Positions 1 through 7,309 of a stretch of DNA of 12,708 nt are shown here, in pieces (the stretch's first letter is position 1; each line of letters begins with the position of its first letter). The notes beneath the pieces were generated by a model, which worked only from the letters and a program-made list of their open reading frames with translations, made no database searches and was not told the DNA's origin. Position numbers and translations under genes: made by a program. The stretch spans positions 1 to 12,708 of the forward strand of contig DAOWNN010000027.1 in NCBI GenBank assembly GCA_030642585.1, read 5' to 3'. The stretch comes from Bacteroidota bacterium. Its GTDB lineage: Bacteria; Bacteroidota; Bacteroidia; Bacteroidales; VadinHA17.

Positions 1-12
1 AGCCAAAACCAG

Positions 13-54
13 CACCAGGCTTCCTGCCTGGCCGGCAGGCATGGCAGCCTGGTG
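13..54. repeat. Nested GC-rich inverted repeat
   Basis: The outer arms CACCAGGCT (13-21) and AGCCTGGTG (46-54) are perfect reverse complements. Inside them TGCCTG (25-30) pairs with CAGGCA (36-41) around GCCGG. The result is a two-tier hairpin much richer in G+C than the surrounding DNA. It has no T-run, so a REP-like palindrome is more likely than a terminator. Confidence 0.6.
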
Positions 55-81
55 TTTAGTGATGAAAAAACGAAACACATT

Positions 82-100
82 AGTCAGCTTTTAGCTGACT
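82..100. repeat. Short perfect hairpin, 8-bp arms
   Basis: AGTCAGCT (82-89) and AGCTGACT (93-100) are perfect reverse complements around a TTT loop. It is one of several small hairpins in this spacer. No function can be assigned from sequence. Confidence 0.5.
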
Positions 101-186
101 TTACATTAAAAAACAGAGTACTCATCATAAACGTAAAACTTTTATGGAAGAGTATAATGAGCAGGGAATATGGTTTTAATGATTAA

Positions 187-204
187 AGTGCGCTAAAGCG
201 CACT
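187..204. repeat. Short hairpin with CTAAAG centre
   Basis: AGTGCGC (187-193) and GCGCACT (198-204) are perfect reverse complements around TAAA. The centre reads GCGCTAAAGCGC, the same CTAAAG/CTTTAG middle seen in hairpins at 4040-4051, 4116-4127, 4220-4242 and 11049-11060, although the stems differ. Confidence 0.55.
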
Positions 205-234
205 AAAGACATGGTGGTGTTGTGCACATTAGCC

Positions 235-319
235 ACCGGGCTGAAGCCCGGTGCTGTTTTTGATCCGGCTTACAATCAGGTTGTATTGCCTGCAGACAGT
301 AAGCCCGGTGCTGTTTTTG
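235..319. repeat. Hairpin plus direct repeat of its 3' arm
   Basis: ACCGGGCT (235-242) pairs perfectly with AGCCCGGT (245-252) around GA and is followed by GCTGTTTTTG. The 19-nt segment starting AAGCCCGGTGCTG (244-262) recurs exactly at 301-319, this time without the 5' arm. On the plus strand the first copy resembles a weak terminator, but no plus-strand gene precedes it. A decayed duplicated palindromic repeat is the simpler reading. Confidence 0.55.
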
Positions 320-369
320 TACACATTAACATCTGAATGAAACCGGTGCTACTTATCTGGTATTCGGGT

Positions 370-2022
370 TTACCTTTTTATTCTTGTTGGACCAGCTTTT
401 ACAACTTCGTCAGGCACACCATCTGCAAAAAGCTTAAAGTTTTCAATATACCTTGAAGCCAAAGCATCATATTTTTTCCAGTATTCATCTTTATTACCCC
501 AGGCACTCGATGGTTCAAATACATCTTCCGGAACATTGGGACAGTTTTTTGGTACTTCAAAACCAAATAACTCATCTTTCCTGTATTCCACCTTATCAAG
601 TTTTCCCTCCAGGGCTGCATTCAACATGTTACGGGTATGACGAATACTTATCCTCTTCCCTATTCCAAATTTCCCACCAACCCATCCGGTATTTACAAGC
701 CAAACCCTGGCTCCTGATTTTTCAGCCTTTTTTCTCAATAAATTAGCATAATAAAAAGGATGATGAACCATAAAGGGAGCACCAAAACAAGCACTGAAGG
801 TAATCTCAGGTTCAATTCCCAGGCCCAATTCCGTACCGGCAATTTTTGAGGTATACCCACTAATAAAATGATATATAGCCTGGTTCAAATCCAGTCGGGC
901 AATAGGAGGTAATACCCCTTGTGCATCTGCTGTAAGGAAAATTATATTCTTTGGATGAGCATCGACCATTTTATCAGGAATGGCATTCGGAATAAAATCC
1001 AGTGGATAGCTGGCACGGGTGTTTTCAGTCAGGCGCTCATCATCCAGGTCAATCTTCCGGGTAGTCATATCAAAAATCACATTCTCCAGGATGGTGCCAT
1101 ACCTCCGGGTACAATCATAAATTTCGGGTTCATGTTCTGCAGAAAGTCTAATTACCTTAGCGTAACATCCGGCCTCAAAATTAAATACGCCATAATCACT
1201 CCATCCATGCTCGTCATCTCCAATCAGGCTCCTTGTTGGGTCGGCAGAAAGAGTAGTTTTGCCAGTCCCGCTGAGTCCAAAAAACAGGGCCACATCTTTT
1301 TTCTTCCCTACATTTGCTGAACAATGCATTGCCATCACATCCTGTAAGGGTTTTAGGAAATTCATTATGGTAAAAGCTGTTTTCTTTACCTCTCCGGCAT
1401 AACTTGAATTTGCAATTACTGCGATCTTTTTTGAGAAGTCAACAATGATTCCTGTACTGCTCAATGTTCCATCAACCCTCGGATCCAGCTTAAAAGAAGG
1501 AGAAGATATAAGAGTAAATTCAGGAACAAATTGTCTTAATTCATCACGATTATTTATGGTATGGAACATATTCCGCACAAATAAGCTTTGCCAGGCCTTA
1601 TCGGTGATTATCCTGAAAGGCACATGGTACCTTGGATCTGCCCCAGCATAAACATCCTGCACAAAAAGCTCTTCTCCTTGAAAAAAAGCTTGCAATCTGG
1701 CAAGTACTCCATTAAATTTATCAGGGCTCATGGGCCGATTATATTCCCCCCAATCAATTTGTTCTTCAGTAGATGGTTCCCGCACAAAGTACTTATCATT
1801 TGCAGCGCGAGCTGTCCATTTTCCAGTATTTACAAGGAAGGGTCCTCCCTCAACCATTTTTCCCTCACCTCTGAAAACGGCTTCCTCATAAAGAGCAGAG
1901 CTGGGAAGGTTCCAAAAAACTTTGTCAAGATGTTCTAATCCATGATTAGAAAGGCCATAATCACTGGCCAAATCTCCGGCATGCTTCATGGCCGGAGTAT
2001 CGAATTTTAAATATTTTGTCAT
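370..2022 (-). CDS. pckA: Phosphoenolpyruvate carboxykinase (ATP)
   Basis: This cytosolic enzyme interconverts oxaloacetate + ATP with PEP + CO2 + ADP, a control point between the TCA cycle, gluconeogenesis and, in many Bacteroidota, CO2-fixing succinate fermentation. At 550 residues it is close to the ~540 of E. coli PckA. Visible motifs are the P-loop GLSGTGKT (249-256), the following IGDDEHGW (267-274) with metal-ligand Asp270, the metal-binding Lys214 and His233 (in MHCSANV), and Arg72 at the place of the substrate arginine. The segment around Arg72 reads TARAANDKY instead of the common TGRSPKDKY. The start ATG overlaps the stop of the upstream aminotransferase (ATGA), and GAGGGA lies about 7 bases upstream, which supports this start and translational coupling. 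Identification is secure; the net direction of the reaction cannot be read from sequence. Confidence 0.97.
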   Translation of the reverse strand: MTKYLKFDTPAMKHAGDLASDYGLSNHGLEHLDKVFWNLPSSALYEEAVFRGEGKMVEGGPFLVNTGKWTARAANDKYFVREPSTEEQIDWGEYNRPMSPDKFNGVLARLQAFFQGEELFVQDVYAGADPRYHVPFRIITDKAWQSLFVRNMFHTINNRDELRQFVPEFTLISSPSFKLDPRVDGTLSSTGIIVDFSKKIAVIANSSYAGEVKKTAFTIMNFLKPLQDVMAMHCSANVGKKKDVALFFGLSGTGKTTLSADPTRSLIGDDEHGWSDYGVFNFEAGCYAKVIRLSAEHEPEIYDCTRRYGTILENVIFDMTTRKIDLDDERLTENTRASYPLDFIPNAIPDKMVDAHPKNIIFLTADAQGVLPPIARLDLNQAIYHFISGYTSKIAGTELGLGIEPEITFSACFGAPFMVHHPFYYANLLRKKAEKSGARVWLVNTGWVGGKFGIGKRISIRHTRNMLNAALEGKLDKVEYRKDELFGFEVPKNCPNVPEDVFEPSSAWGNKDEYWKKYDALASRYIENFKLFADGVPDEVVKAGPTRIKR

Positions 2023-3236
2023 AGCCAGTCCCTCGTTAATTTACGTTCACCAATATATAATTCATTCGGGGAGTTTGGATCCAGAGCCCACTTAATTCGT
2101 TCCAGGCCCTGAGTAATTCCTTTAATTCCGCCACAATAAGATAAGCGCAGATAGCCATCCTTTCCAAACTCAACTCCAGGCATTGTTAAAACTCTGACTT
2201 TATCCAGTAAGAATTTTGATAACCTGGCCGAATCCTTATCATAAGCAGAAAAATCAACATACACATAGAAAGTCCCATCAGGCTTCGTAAACTTCAGGCC
2301 ATCAAATGCCTTAAGACGGGCAAGCATTACATTCCGGTTGTTTTCAAGAGTAAGTCTCAAACTTTCTACCCCTGTCTGAACTCCATTCATAGCACCTATA
2401 GCAGCCTTTTGAAGTAAAACTGCAGGTCCTGCCGTCTGGTGCCCCTGAATATTCGACATCACAGAAATCAGTTTCTTACTTGCCACTGCCCAGCCAATCC
2501 TGAAACCTGTCATTCCATATTGCTTGGATACGCCATTTATAACAATCAATTTTGAATTCTCATCCAGGATTTTTGCATATTTATAGCAATTAACAGGTCT
2601 CTTACCGTCAAATAACAAACGGGAATAAATATCATCCATAATGAGGTAAAGACCCTCTTTCTCACAAAACTCCACCATCTCTTTAATGAAATCTTCTGTA
2701 TACAATACCCCGGTAGGATTATTCGGAGAATTTAAGATAATGGCTTTTGTATAGGATGTTACATTTTCAATGATATCCTGCATTCTTGGATGAAAAGAAC
2801 CATCTTCCGGATGTACAGGAACAGGAACTGCTCCACATAATTTCACCATTTCAGGGTAACTTACCCAATAGGGAGCAGGAAAAATCACTTCATCCTGGGG
2901 ATCAAGAATGGTTTGCAAAGCAACCATAATTGATTGCTTGGCACCACTTGATGCAATCACATTTTCAGGCTCAACTTTACGGTCATAATACTCTTGTGTG
3001 TAGCGGATTATTGCCTGTTTCATCTCAACAGTGCCATCCACAGGTGTATATCTGATTTCACCTGAATTTAACAAGCCGGTAAAACTGATGATGGCATCTA
3101 TGGGTGTTTTGCTCTGTGGTTCGCCACCTCCTAAATGGATTATAGGCTCTCCCTTAGCTCTCAGAATGGCAGCCTTCTCGTTCAGCAAGAGCGTGGCTGA
3201 TACTGCTATCGACCTTCCAATAATACTAATACTCAT
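2019..3236 (-). CDS. Class I/II pyridoxal-phosphate aminotransferase, aspartate aminotransferase-like
   Basis: This is a fold-type I PLP aminotransferase of 405 residues, usual for the AspB-like group, which moves the amino group of aspartate or a related amino acid to 2-oxoglutarate. Key features are SGAKQ (97-101) near the phosphate site, PNNPTG (171-176), Asp201 and Tyr204 in MDDIY, the Schiff-base Lys238 in NGVSKQYGMTGFRIGW, Arg246 for the PLP phosphate, and Arg364 (GYLRLSYCGG), the expected carboxylate-binding arginine. Its stop overlaps the pckA start by 4 bases. If it is an aspartate aminotransferase, it would deliver oxaloacetate directly to PckA; that is inference. Exact amino-donor specificity cannot be fixed from sequence, and other members of this group act on aromatic or branched substrates. 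The start has little Shine-Dalgarno character. Confidence 0.92.
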   Translation of the reverse strand: MSISIIGRSIAVSATLLLNEKAAILRAKGEPIIHLGGGEPQSKTPIDAIISFTGLLNSGEIRYTPVDGTVEMKQAIIRYTQEYYDRKVEPENVIASSGAKQSIMVALQTILDPQDEVIFPAPYWVSYPEMVKLCGAVPVPVHPEDGSFHPRMQDIIENVTSYTKAIILNSPNNPTGVLYTEDFIKEMVEFCEKEGLYLIMDDIYSRLLFDGKRPVNCYKYAKILDENSKLIVINGVSKQYGMTGFRIGWAVASKKLISVMSNIQGHQTAGPAVLLQKAAIGAMNGVQTGVESLRLTLENNRNVMLARLKAFDGLKFTKPDGTFYVYVDFSAYDKDSARLSKFLLDKVRVLTMPGVEFGKDGYLRLSYCGGIKGITQGLERIKWALDPNSPNELYIGERKLTRDWL

Positions 3237-3286
3237 TTTCGAAAAGCTTTGGTTAATAATATTAAATGTCCTTTCTATAAATCAGT

Positions 3287-3317
3287 CAAAGTTGCCAAAT
3301 TTTCAAGGACATACAAA
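3287..3317 (-). promoter_or_regulatory. Candidate promoter for the aminotransferase-pckA unit
   Basis: Read on the minus strand, TTTG (3317-3314) is followed after 19 bases by CAACTTTG (3294-3287). This matches the Bacteroidota pattern TTTG-N19-TAnnTTTG with one mismatch, about 50 bases before the start codon. The spacing is right but these are short AT-rich motifs, so chance is possible. Confidence 0.4.
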
Positions 3318-3387
3318 ACTTGTAAAAAAAGTAATGATAATGTAATATTTATTAATATTGTACAACATGTTTTCATGGAAAAAACGC

Positions 3388-3395
3388 TAAATTTG
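3388..3395 (+). promoter_or_regulatory. TAAATTTG -7-like element just before the 3401 gene
   Basis: TAAATTTG is an exact match to the Bacteroidota -7 consensus TAnnTTTG, but no TTTG lies 19-21 bases upstream. Transcription from it would begin at or next to the ATG at 3401, implying a leaderless or near-leaderless mRNA. The match may be chance. Confidence 0.25.
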
Positions 3396-3400
3396 ATGCT

Positions 3401-3919
3401 ATGGAAGTACTGGAAATTTTAAAATACACATTACCTGCACTAATCGTTTTTCTAACTTCTGTTTTTGTGCTGAGAGAAATGATCAAAAGAGACCAGGCAA
3501 AGAATAAATTTGAGGTTTTGATGCAAAATCAAAAAACAATAACTCCAATACGGCTACAGGCTTATGAAAGGCTTGTTTTATTTCTGGAACGAATTACTCC
3601 TGACTCCCTGATTCTGAGAGCCAACAAACCGGAAATGAATGCCAGGCAGTTGCACCATGCCATTTTACAGGCAATCAGGACTGAATATGAACACAATATG
3701 TCTCAACAGGTTTATATTACTCCCAGAGCCTGGGAAATTGTAAAAAATGCCCGTTCCGGGGTGTCAAAACTTATAAATACATCTTTTGATGCAGTGAAAC
3801 CCGATGACCCGGCAATTAAACTTAGTAAACTTATTCTTGAAAGATCAATGCAGGTTGAAAAACACCCTACTCAGGTGGCTATTGATTTTTTGAAGTCCGA
3901 AATCGGTGAGATAATCTGA
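3401..3919 (+). CDS. Membrane-anchored conserved Bacteroidota protein (DUF7935-like)
   Basis: The protein has 172 residues. One hydrophobic helix at about residues 8-24 (TLPALIVFLTSVFVL) is followed by a charged junction (REMIKRDQAKNK) and a soluble, mostly helical domain. The segment ITPIRLQAYERLVLFLERI (48-66) is a pattern I associate with a small conserved protein family of Bacteroidota, which I believe is called DUF7935; this is recall, not a search result. The likely topology is a single N-terminal anchor with the domain in the cytoplasm. No catalytic motif is visible and no function is proposed. It is divergent from the aminotransferase-pckA unit and convergent with htpG. The ATG at 3401 is the only start that keeps the whole membrane helix, yet it has no clear ribosome-binding site. 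Confidence 0.8.
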   Translation: MEVLEILKYTLPALIVFLTSVFVLREMIKRDQAKNKFEVLMQNQKTITPIRLQAYERLVLFLERITPDSLILRANKPEMNARQLHHAILQAIRTEYEHNMSQQVYITPRAWEIVKNARSGVSKLINTSFDAVKPDDPAIKLSKLILERSMQVEKHPTQVAIDFLKSEIGEII

Positions 3920-4070
3920 GGAGAGATTCAGTAATAGAATAATTGCCTGTTTAACAACAAAATATAATTAGTCATAATTATAGAAATACCCCGACAATGT
4001 ACTGAAACATCACTAATCGGAGTAATAATAAAACATTATGGACTAAAGTCCAGCATACATGTATTTTGCT

Positions 4071-4096
4071 TAACCCCAGCCTTAAGGCTGGGGTTA
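4071..4096. repeat. Perfect 26-bp palindrome
   Basis: The 13-nt half TAACCCCAGCCTT is followed directly by its exact reverse complement, so as RNA it gives a strong GC-rich stem. It sits between convergent gene ends. It could serve as a bidirectional transcription barrier or be a REP-like palindrome. TTAAG lies at the centre. Confidence 0.7.
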
Positions 4097-4115
4097 GTTA
4101 ACGATCATATAGATA

Positions 4116-4127
4116 GGGCTTTAGCCC
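4116..4127. repeat. Hairpin with CTTTAG centre
   Basis: GGGCT (4116-4120) and AGCCC (4123-4127) pair around TT. The centre CTTTAG matches the centre of several other hairpins in the window. The GGACTAAAGTCC palindrome at 4040-4051 is a neighbour with the same core in the opposite sense. Confidence 0.45.
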
Positions 4128-4219
4128 AAGGCTTAATTTTTTCAGATAAAAAAATGCAAAACCCCTTATATTTTCACTCTACTCCTGAAATTCCCTTCAG
4201 ATGCTATTATATATTATTT

Positions 4220-4242
4220 AGCCCCGCCCTAAAGGACGGGCT
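4220..4242. repeat. Imperfect hairpin at the htpG 3' end
   Basis: The left arm 4220-4230 (AGCCCCGCCCT) pairs with 4233-4242 (AGGACGGGCT), allowing one bulge and one G-T pair, around AA. On the minus strand it lies about 45 bases after the htpG stop and is followed by AT-rich rather than T-rich sequence. It may help end htpG transcription but is not a textbook intrinsic terminator. Confidence 0.45.
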
Positions 4243-4287
4243 TATTGATTATCATCAGTTTAAGCAAAGCCTTATATCGAACTCACG

Positions 4288-6333
4288 TTAAATAGTATCA
4301 ATACTTCTCTTAACAAACTTTGCCAGGTTTTCTCCTTTTAGCATATTGTTTGATAGAAGTGCCAGATCAATCAACTGACAAACCATGGTATTTTCTTTCC
4401 CTGATTTCTCAAGCATTTCTTTGCTTTTCATTTCAATCTTATCGATTTTTTTCTGAACATCCGATAACTTATCCTTCTCTTCCTGCTTGATTTCTTCCTC
4501 TTTTTTCCCCTCCTTAGCTTTTTCCAGCTCAGTTTTATGCCCTTCCAATGACTCCAGTTTCTCTTTATGAGATTTTAGTTCTTTTGACATTGCTTTTTCT
4601 GAATCTGCAAGTAGTTTGTTTATCAGTGGATGGTTTGCATTTACCACCAGATTAAAACTATCAGGTAAACTCCCATAAAAATCCATACCTCCGCCCAGGG
4701 CAGACATATCTTTCATTCTCCGGCTGAACTCAGATTGAGTGATTAACAGAGGCCTTTCTGACTCACTCAAATTTTCAAAGACTACATCAAAACCCTCCTT
4801 ATTTACCAGTGCTCCCTTAAACAAACCACTAAGAATGTTTTGTTGTTCACCGGTAAATGCAGCTTCTGCGGCATCCTCTTTTTGAATCAACTTATCAACT
4901 ATATCGGCATCAACCCTGACAAAACGGGAATTAGTGAATTTTTGCTCAAGATGACTTATTAAATGTGTATCAAGATGGCCATCCATCAGCAATACATCAT
5001 ATCCTTTTAGTTTTGCTGCCTCAATATAAGCATGTTGCTCATCTTGATTGTTGGCATACAGGTAAATTAAAGATTTGTTTTTATCTGTTTGATTCTCCTT
5101 AATTAAGTTTTGATATTCATCGAAAGTGAAAAACTGGCCATCTGTATTTTTCAGAAATGCAAATTTAGCAGCTCTCTCATAAAATTTCTCATCAGAAATC
5201 ATTCCATATACAATGAACAATTTCAAATCGTCCCATTTTTTCTCAAACTCTTTTCTGTCTTTCTTAAATATATCATTTAAGCGATCGGCAACTTTTTTGT
5301 TTATGTGACTCGATATTTTTTTCACATTTCCATCACTCTGCAGAAAGCTTCTTGACACATTTAAAGGAATATCGGGGGAATCCAAAACCCCATGCAATAA
5401 GGTAAGAAACTCAGGAACTATCCCTTCCACGGAATCTGTAACAAAAACCTGATTGCTATAGAGCCGAATCTTATTCTTCTGTACCTCAACCTGGTTCTTA
5501 AGCCTCGGGAAATATAAAATTCCGGTCAAATTAAAAGGATAATCTACATTCAAATGTATATAAAACAAGGGCTCTTCCTGCATAGGATACAAATCACGAT
5601 AGAATTCTTTATAATCCTCATCTTTTAAATCAGAAGGTTTTTTTGTCCATGCAGGTGTGGTGATATTGATAATATTATCTTTTTTGGTCACAACCTCTTT
5701 CCCGTCTTTCCAGTCTTTTTCTTTACCAAAGGCAATTGGAATCGGTAGGTATCTGCTATATTTCCGTAACAACTCATTGATCTTATTTTCTTCAAGAAAA
5801 TCTTTTGATTCGCTATCAATATATAGAATTACATCCGTCCCAACATCCTTTTTTGGTTTCTCATCCAATTCAAATTCCGGACTTCCATCACAACTCCAGA
5901 GAACAGCTTTTGTGTTGGGCTTATAAGATTGTGTATGGATCTCCACCTTTTTTGACACCATAAAAGCTGAATAAAATCCAAGTCCAAAATGGCCAATAAT
6001 TGCATTTGCCTTATCCTTGTATTTCTCCAGAAATTCTTCCGCACTTGAAAAAGCAATCTGATTGATATACTTCTTAATTTCATCTGCAGTCATGCCTACA
6101 CCATGGTCTGAAAATGTCAGGGTTTTTTTCTTCTTGTCCAGCTTAATTCTTATTGTTGAGTCTTTAATTTCACCTTTGAAATCACCTGCTGATTGAAGGG
6201 TTTTTAATTTCTGAGTGGCATCAACAGCATTTGAAATCATTTCCCTGAGAAAAATCTCATGATCGGAATACAAGAATTTCTTAATTATCGGGAATATATT
6301 CTCTGCTGTAATGTTAATTTTTCCTTTTTGCAT
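4288..6333 (-). CDS. htpG: Molecular chaperone HtpG (bacterial Hsp90)
   Basis: HtpG is the cytosolic, homodimeric, ATP-driven Hsp90 chaperone that helps client proteins fold under stress. At 681 residues it is longer than E. coli HtpG (624). The N-terminal GHKL ATPase domain shows catalytic Glu31 and Asn35 in REMISNAVDA, the nucleotide-binding Asp76 in DHGVGM (76-81; the usual second residue Asn is His here), GHFGLGFYSAF (114-124) in the ATP lid, and GT (165-166). The middle and C-terminal dimerisation domains follow. A very charged, probably coiled-coil insert (about 579-647, rich in Lys and Glu) breaks the C-terminal domain before the final QLIDLALLSNNML segment and explains the extra length; similar inserts are known in Bacteroidota HtpG. 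The gene stands alone, between non-coding spacers. Confidence 0.97.
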   Translation of the reverse strand: MQKGKINITAENIFPIIKKFLYSDHEIFLREMISNAVDATQKLKTLQSAGDFKGEIKDSTIRIKLDKKKKTLTFSDHGVGMTADEIKKYINQIAFSSAEEFLEKYKDKANAIIGHFGLGFYSAFMVSKKVEIHTQSYKPNTKAVLWSCDGSPEFELDEKPKKDVGTDVILYIDSESKDFLEENKINELLRKYSRYLPIPIAFGKEKDWKDGKEVVTKKDNIINITTPAWTKKPSDLKDEDYKEFYRDLYPMQEEPLFYIHLNVDYPFNLTGILYFPRLKNQVEVQKNKIRLYSNQVFVTDSVEGIVPEFLTLLHGVLDSPDIPLNVSRSFLQSDGNVKKISSHINKKVADRLNDIFKKDRKEFEKKWDDLKLFIVYGMISDEKFYERAAKFAFLKNTDGQFFTFDEYQNLIKENQTDKNKSLIYLYANNQDEQHAYIEAAKLKGYDVLLMDGHLDTHLISHLEQKFTNSRFVRVDADIVDKLIQKEDAAEAAFTGEQQNILSGLFKGALVNKEGFDVVFENLSESERPLLITQSEFSRRMKDMSALGGGMDFYGSLPDSFNLVVNANHPLINKLLADSEKAMSKELKSHKEKLESLEGHKTELEKAKEGKKEEEIKQEEKDKLSDVQKKIDKIEMKSKEMLEKSGKENTMVCQLIDLALLSNNMLKGENLAKFVKRSIDTI

Positions 6334-6383
6334 CTCTATATACTTTACTTGATTATAAAAACTTTATTTGTACCTGTGGATGA

Positions 6384-6416
6384 CAAAGTATATGCCATTT
6401 CATAAATACTGACAAA
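6384..6416 (-). promoter_or_regulatory. Candidate htpG promoter
   Basis: On the minus strand TTTG (6416-6413) is followed after 21 bases by ATACTTTG (6391-6384). The TTTG boxes and spacing fit the Bacteroidota pattern, but the TA of the -7 box is displaced by one base (TATACTTTG). It lies about 50 bases before the htpG start. No heat-shock operator such as a CIRCE repeat is visible. Confidence 0.35.
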
Positions 6417-6560
6417 GAGTCAGAAAGAAAAAGATAAAAGTGAAGAAAAGAAGAGGTGAGAAATGAGATGTGAGCAAGAAAGAGAGGCTAATTTTACAGT
6501 GGGCACAGGGTCCAGTACCCAGGACCTGGCACCCAGCACCAGGGAGAAACCCGGAACACG

Positions 6561-6611
6561 GAACAATCTTTAACACTGAACAGTCTTGAACTCTGAACAG
6601 TCTTGAACTCT
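6561..6611. repeat. Three tandem 17-bp repeats
   Basis: Copies lie at 6561-6577, 6578-6594 and 6595-6611. The second and third are identical (GAACAGTCTTGAACTCT), and the first matches at 14 of 17 positions. GAACA at 6612 begins a decayed fourth copy. Each copy holds two GAAC-like words (TAAC replaces the second in copy one). It is non-coding, of unknown role, and a likely site of copy-number variation. Confidence 0.75.
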
Positions 6612-6685
6612 GAACAACTATAACACGAGCATAACCAGGGAATTGACTATTGAGTGGAGGGAGCAAAGTGAGTGAATAATTGTTA

Positions 6686-7288
6686 TCATCCAAAGTACTG
6701 GGGAAACAAAAAATAAGAACCAATTGCCACGGCAAGAATAAAAAGAATAAATAACACAAGCACTTGTACTGACCGTTTTGCAGATATATACTTTCTCTCC
6801 AGGTTTTCTTTACTGATGATGCCAAGAATATGATTCGTTATGCGAAGAATGGCGTTGTCATTATTTTGGACCCTAATACAGGAAGTGGGAATACCAGGTT
6901 TCTTTTCATTGGCTTTTTCACTCATGTTTACCAGACAAATCACATTCATTTCCTGATCAAATTTCTTTATACCTGAATAAAATTCAGCAAGCTTATCCTT
7001 CCCGTCATCTCCTCCTGTAATACCATACATTACATATATACATACTCTTGTATATTTACGGCCAAGAGGGAGCTTCCCTAGAGTTTGGGTAACTTCATCT
7101 AATTCTGTAAAATTCTCAATTCTGTACTTATTAATATTTGTAAAACTGTTCCTAAGTTCATCACTGATCAAACGAGTAGGATCAAACAAAAATATATAAG
7201 TAAGACTTGAACCGGGCTTGGTCATATAATGGATTATGAAAATAAAACCAACTAATGCTTGTTTCAGCAAGACATACAGCTCGTGCAA
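6686..7288 (-). CDS. Unknown protein with C-terminal membrane anchor
   Basis: I do not recognise this 200-residue protein. Hydrophobic strands alternate with charged helices (YIFLFDPTRL; RVCIYVMYGITGGDDGKDKL; MNVICLVNMSEK), suggesting a soluble alpha/beta domain. A strong hydrophobic helix at about 174-194 lies six residues from the C-terminus, giving a tail-anchored topology with the domain in the cytoplasm. The first residues (MHELYVLLKQALVGFIFIIHYM) are also hydrophobic; translation may instead begin at Met22 (7225), and neither start has a good ribosome-binding site. It is the last gene of a minus-strand cluster, 21 bases after the secreted-protein gene, so the two may work on opposite sides of the inner membrane; that is inference. 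Confidence 0.7.
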   Translation of the reverse strand: MHELYVLLKQALVGFIFIIHYMTKPGSSLTYIFLFDPTRLISDELRNSFTNINKYRIENFTELDEVTQTLGKLPLGRKYTRVCIYVMYGITGGDDGKDKLAEFYSGIKKFDQEMNVICLVNMSEKANEKKPGIPTSCIRVQNNDNAILRITNHILGIISKENLERKYISAKRSVQVLVLFILFILAVAIGSYFLFPQYFG

Positions 7289-7309
7289 TTTACAAAAAAA
7301 CTATTAGAA

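Larger units (their letters stand above)
1..369. other. Non-coding region downstream of pckA, hairpin-rich
   Basis: I see no credible coding sequence here. The region holds four separate inverted repeats (13-54, 82-100, 187-204 and 235-252) and one direct repeat pair, each listed separately. None is followed by a T-run on the minus strand in a way that makes a convincing pckA terminator, so where pckA transcription ends is not visible. The hairpins look like short intergenic palindromic repeats. Confidence 0.6.
3920..4287. other. Convergent intergenic region with a hairpin cluster
   Basis: This gap separates two genes that end facing each other. I see no coding sequence. It holds four hairpins: GGACT/AGTCC (4040-4051), a perfect 26-nt palindrome (4071-4096), GGGCT/AGCCC (4116-4127) and an imperfect 11/10-nt pair (4220-4242). 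None has a classic T-run, but together they could slow or stop transcription from both sides. Confidence 0.6.
6334..6685. other. Repeat-containing spacer between htpG and the 6686 gene
   Basis: No credible gene is visible. Besides the candidate htpG promoter, the spacer has a stretch of ACCCAGGACC/ACCCAGCACC-type short repeats (about 6505-6545, including GGTCC paired with GGACC), a 17-bp tandem repeat (6561-6611), and a purine-rich segment (6655-6680, GAGCAAAGTGAGTGAATAAT) that resembles the GAACGAAGTGAATAATCC loop of the repeats at 12344-12708. Confidence 0.5.

Noticed and set aside
6334..6430. CIRCE or other heat-shock operator before htpG
   Set aside because: No TTAGCACTC-N9-GAGTGCTAA-like inverted repeat is present.
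6400..6825. Minus-strand open frame of 141 codons overlapping the 6686 gene
   Set aside because: It runs through tandem repeats and overlaps the better-supported tail-anchored protein in another frame; its composition is low complexity.
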